Below are positions 62,976 through 64,000 of a stretch of 64,000 bases of DNA, piece after piece. Under the pieces are notes generated by a model. The model ran no database searches. It saw only the letters and a list, made by a program, of their open reading frames with translations, and had not been told where the DNA came from. How positions within the stretch are numbered: the stretch's first letter is position 1; each line of letters starts with the position of its first letter. Both the position numbers and the translations under genes were made by a program. This DNA is from Cyclobacteriaceae bacterium (GTDB lineage: Bacteria; Bacteroidota; Bacteroidia; Cytophagales; Cyclobacteriaceae), in contig JAEUUG010000004.1 of the NCBI GenBank assembly GCA_016787565.1, forward strand, positions 389,827 to 453,826, read 5' to 3'.

Positions 62976-63092
62976 AATGACAATGCTACGAGCCGCAATG
63001 CTGTTCAATTCTCATTCTGCTTAAAATAACAGGAACTTCCATTTGCTTTTCCCGAATGGGAGTTTCATCTTTCATTTGACAATCTATGTTGA

Positions 63093-64000
63093 ATGAGAAA
63101 CCTCTTTCTTTTGCTGGTGTTGGTAGGATTTAGTGCGTCCGCACAGAATGTTTTAGAGAATAACGCTCCAAGTCTGAAATGGTACCAGGTAAATACTTCC
63201 CATTTCAAGGTGCTTTTCCCTGCAGGCTTTGAATCACAGGCACAGCGCACAGCCAATACGCTGGAACACTTGTATCATGCGGAAGCACATTCTCTGGGTA
63301 CAGAACCAAAAAAGATTTCTGTTATTCTTCAGAATCAATCCTCTGTCTCCAATGGATTTGTCTCAATTCTTCCGCGTAGATCCGAATTCTATACCATGCC
63401 GGCCCAGGATTACAACTTTATCGGAACCAACGATTGGCTCACATTGCTGGCCTCGCACGAATACCGGCACGTGGTTCAGTATCAACATGCTACCCGTGGT
63501 TTTAACAAGTTTTTGTATTTGCTATTTGGTTCACCAACGTTAGCGGGCATGGCTCAGGTATCGGCACCTCAATGGTTTTGGGAGGGTGATGCAGTGGTTA
63601 CCGAAACTGCCTTTACGCAAAGCGGACGGGGTCGCATACCAAATTTTGGTCTGGTGTTCCGAACGAATCTTTTAGAAGGAAGGGAGTTTAACTATCATAA
63701 GCAATACCTGCGATCGTATAAACATAATATTCCCGATCACTATGTACTAGGTTATCACATGGTAAGTTATCTGCGCAGAAGAACAAATGACGCGGAGATA
63801 TGGGGTAAGATATCAGCGCGTTCGTGGAGTGTGCCGTTCATTCCGTTCGCCTTTTCAAATGCCATAAAAAAGGAATCTGGTTTATACGTAACGGATTTAT
63901 ACAAAGCCATGGCAGCTGATTTTAAAAAGGAATGGCAGAATGAGATTGATCAGTTGCAACTTACACCATTTGAGCAGGTAACGCAGCGTAGCTCGAAGGC
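63093..64000 (+). CDS. Secreted gluzincin-like peptidase, 3' end cut by window
   Basis: The frame from ATG 63093 is open to the right edge (302 codons), so the gene continues outside the window. A signal peptide (NLFLLLVLVGFSASAQ) is followed by a substrate-binding-type region and the zinc motif HEYRH (SHEYRHVVQYQHA), with a downstream glutamate in WFWEGDAVVTET as the likely third ligand, the layout of peptidase MA/M1-like clan proteins. It is not part of the receptor/DUF4249 overlap but follows by 117 bases in the same direction. Exact family is uncertain without the rest of the chain. Confidence 0.85.
   Translation, partial: MRNLFLLLVLVGFSASAQNVLENNAPSLKWYQVNTSHFKVLFPAGFESQAQRTANTLEHLYHAEAHSLGTEPKKISVILQNQSSVSNGFVSILPRRSEFYTMPAQDYNFIGTNDWLTLLASHEYRHVVQYQHATRGFNKFLYLLFGSPTLAGMAQVSAPQWFWEGDAVVTETAFTQSGRGRIPNFGLVFRTNLLEGREFNYHKQYLRSYKHNIPDHYVLGYHMVSYLRRRTNDAEIWGKISARSWSVPFIPFAFSNAIKKESGLYVTDLYKAMAADFKKEWQNEIDQLQLTPFEQVTQRSSK

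Noticed and set aside
1..64000. CRISPR arrays, prophage, insertion sequences, rRNA operons
   Set aside because: No regularly spaced direct repeats, transposase, integrase or phage structural genes, and no rRNA sequence were seen on either strand.

Overview
The window looks like a chromosomal segment of a member of the Bacteroidota, most likely order Cytophagales. The evidence is a protein with the gliding/type IX secretion C-terminal domain, a TonB-dependent receptor followed by a DUF4249-type lipoprotein, an IPExxxVDY protein next to pyruvate kinase, a Gly-rich RRM protein, and repeated promoter boxes of the Bacteroidota form TAnnTTTG. Gene density is high, spacing is short, and no insertion sequence, phage, integrase, CRISPR array or rRNA was seen. 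Most of it is ordinary core genome; species cannot be named from sequence alone.

Layout. 1-4.8 kb: end of a pentapeptide-repeat protein, greA, a HIT protein, then the reverse-strand pair PlsB-like acyltransferase plus gpsA, which together make and acylate glycerol-3-phosphate. 5-12.7 kb: a large secreted adhesin-like protein overlapping a DCC thioredoxin-like protein, then fabD, folK, sppA and bioB. 12.7-15.7 kb: the least ordinary stretch, with two very small exported products (a 44-aa lipoprotein and a 56-aa peptide) divergent from a TPR sensor histidine kinase. 15.8-25 kb: metG, pth, rplY, tRNA-Gln, prs, a DUF4136 lipoprotein and purL.

25-37 kb: an outer-membrane protein, an alpha/beta hydrolase, an ECF sigma factor with a small membrane partner, then a complete TetR - TolC - membrane-fusion - RND efflux operon whose promoter carries a clear palindromic operator, followed by two tandem membrane-anchored metallophosphoesterases. 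37-44.7 kb: 6-phosphogluconate dehydrogenase plus gluconokinase, a small membrane protein, an RNA-binding protein, a DUF2807 protein, and a two-gene outer-membrane unit (a helix-hairpin-helix/beta-barrel protein with a PorV-like barrel).

44.9-56.7 kb: a POTRA/D15-type outer-membrane protein, lgt, nadE, rnc, fabF, acpP, then IPExxxVDY and pyk, an RqcH/NFACT protein, DoxX and a hypothetical protein. 56.8-64 kb: an SPFH protein, a membrane protein and an Arc-type ribbon-helix-helix gene that carries an apparent one-base frameshift; a bestrophin; a TonB receptor, its DUF4249 lipoprotein and the start of a secreted HExxH peptidase-like protein cut by the window edge.

I did not find a clearly new multi-gene system. 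The best candidates for a second look are the small-peptide/histidine-kinase locus, the HhH/outer-membrane-barrel pair, the frameshifted RHH gene, and the set of genes whose -7 box lies almost on the start codon, suggesting leaderless or near-leaderless mRNAs. All domain names are assigned by eye from motifs; no database search was possible.
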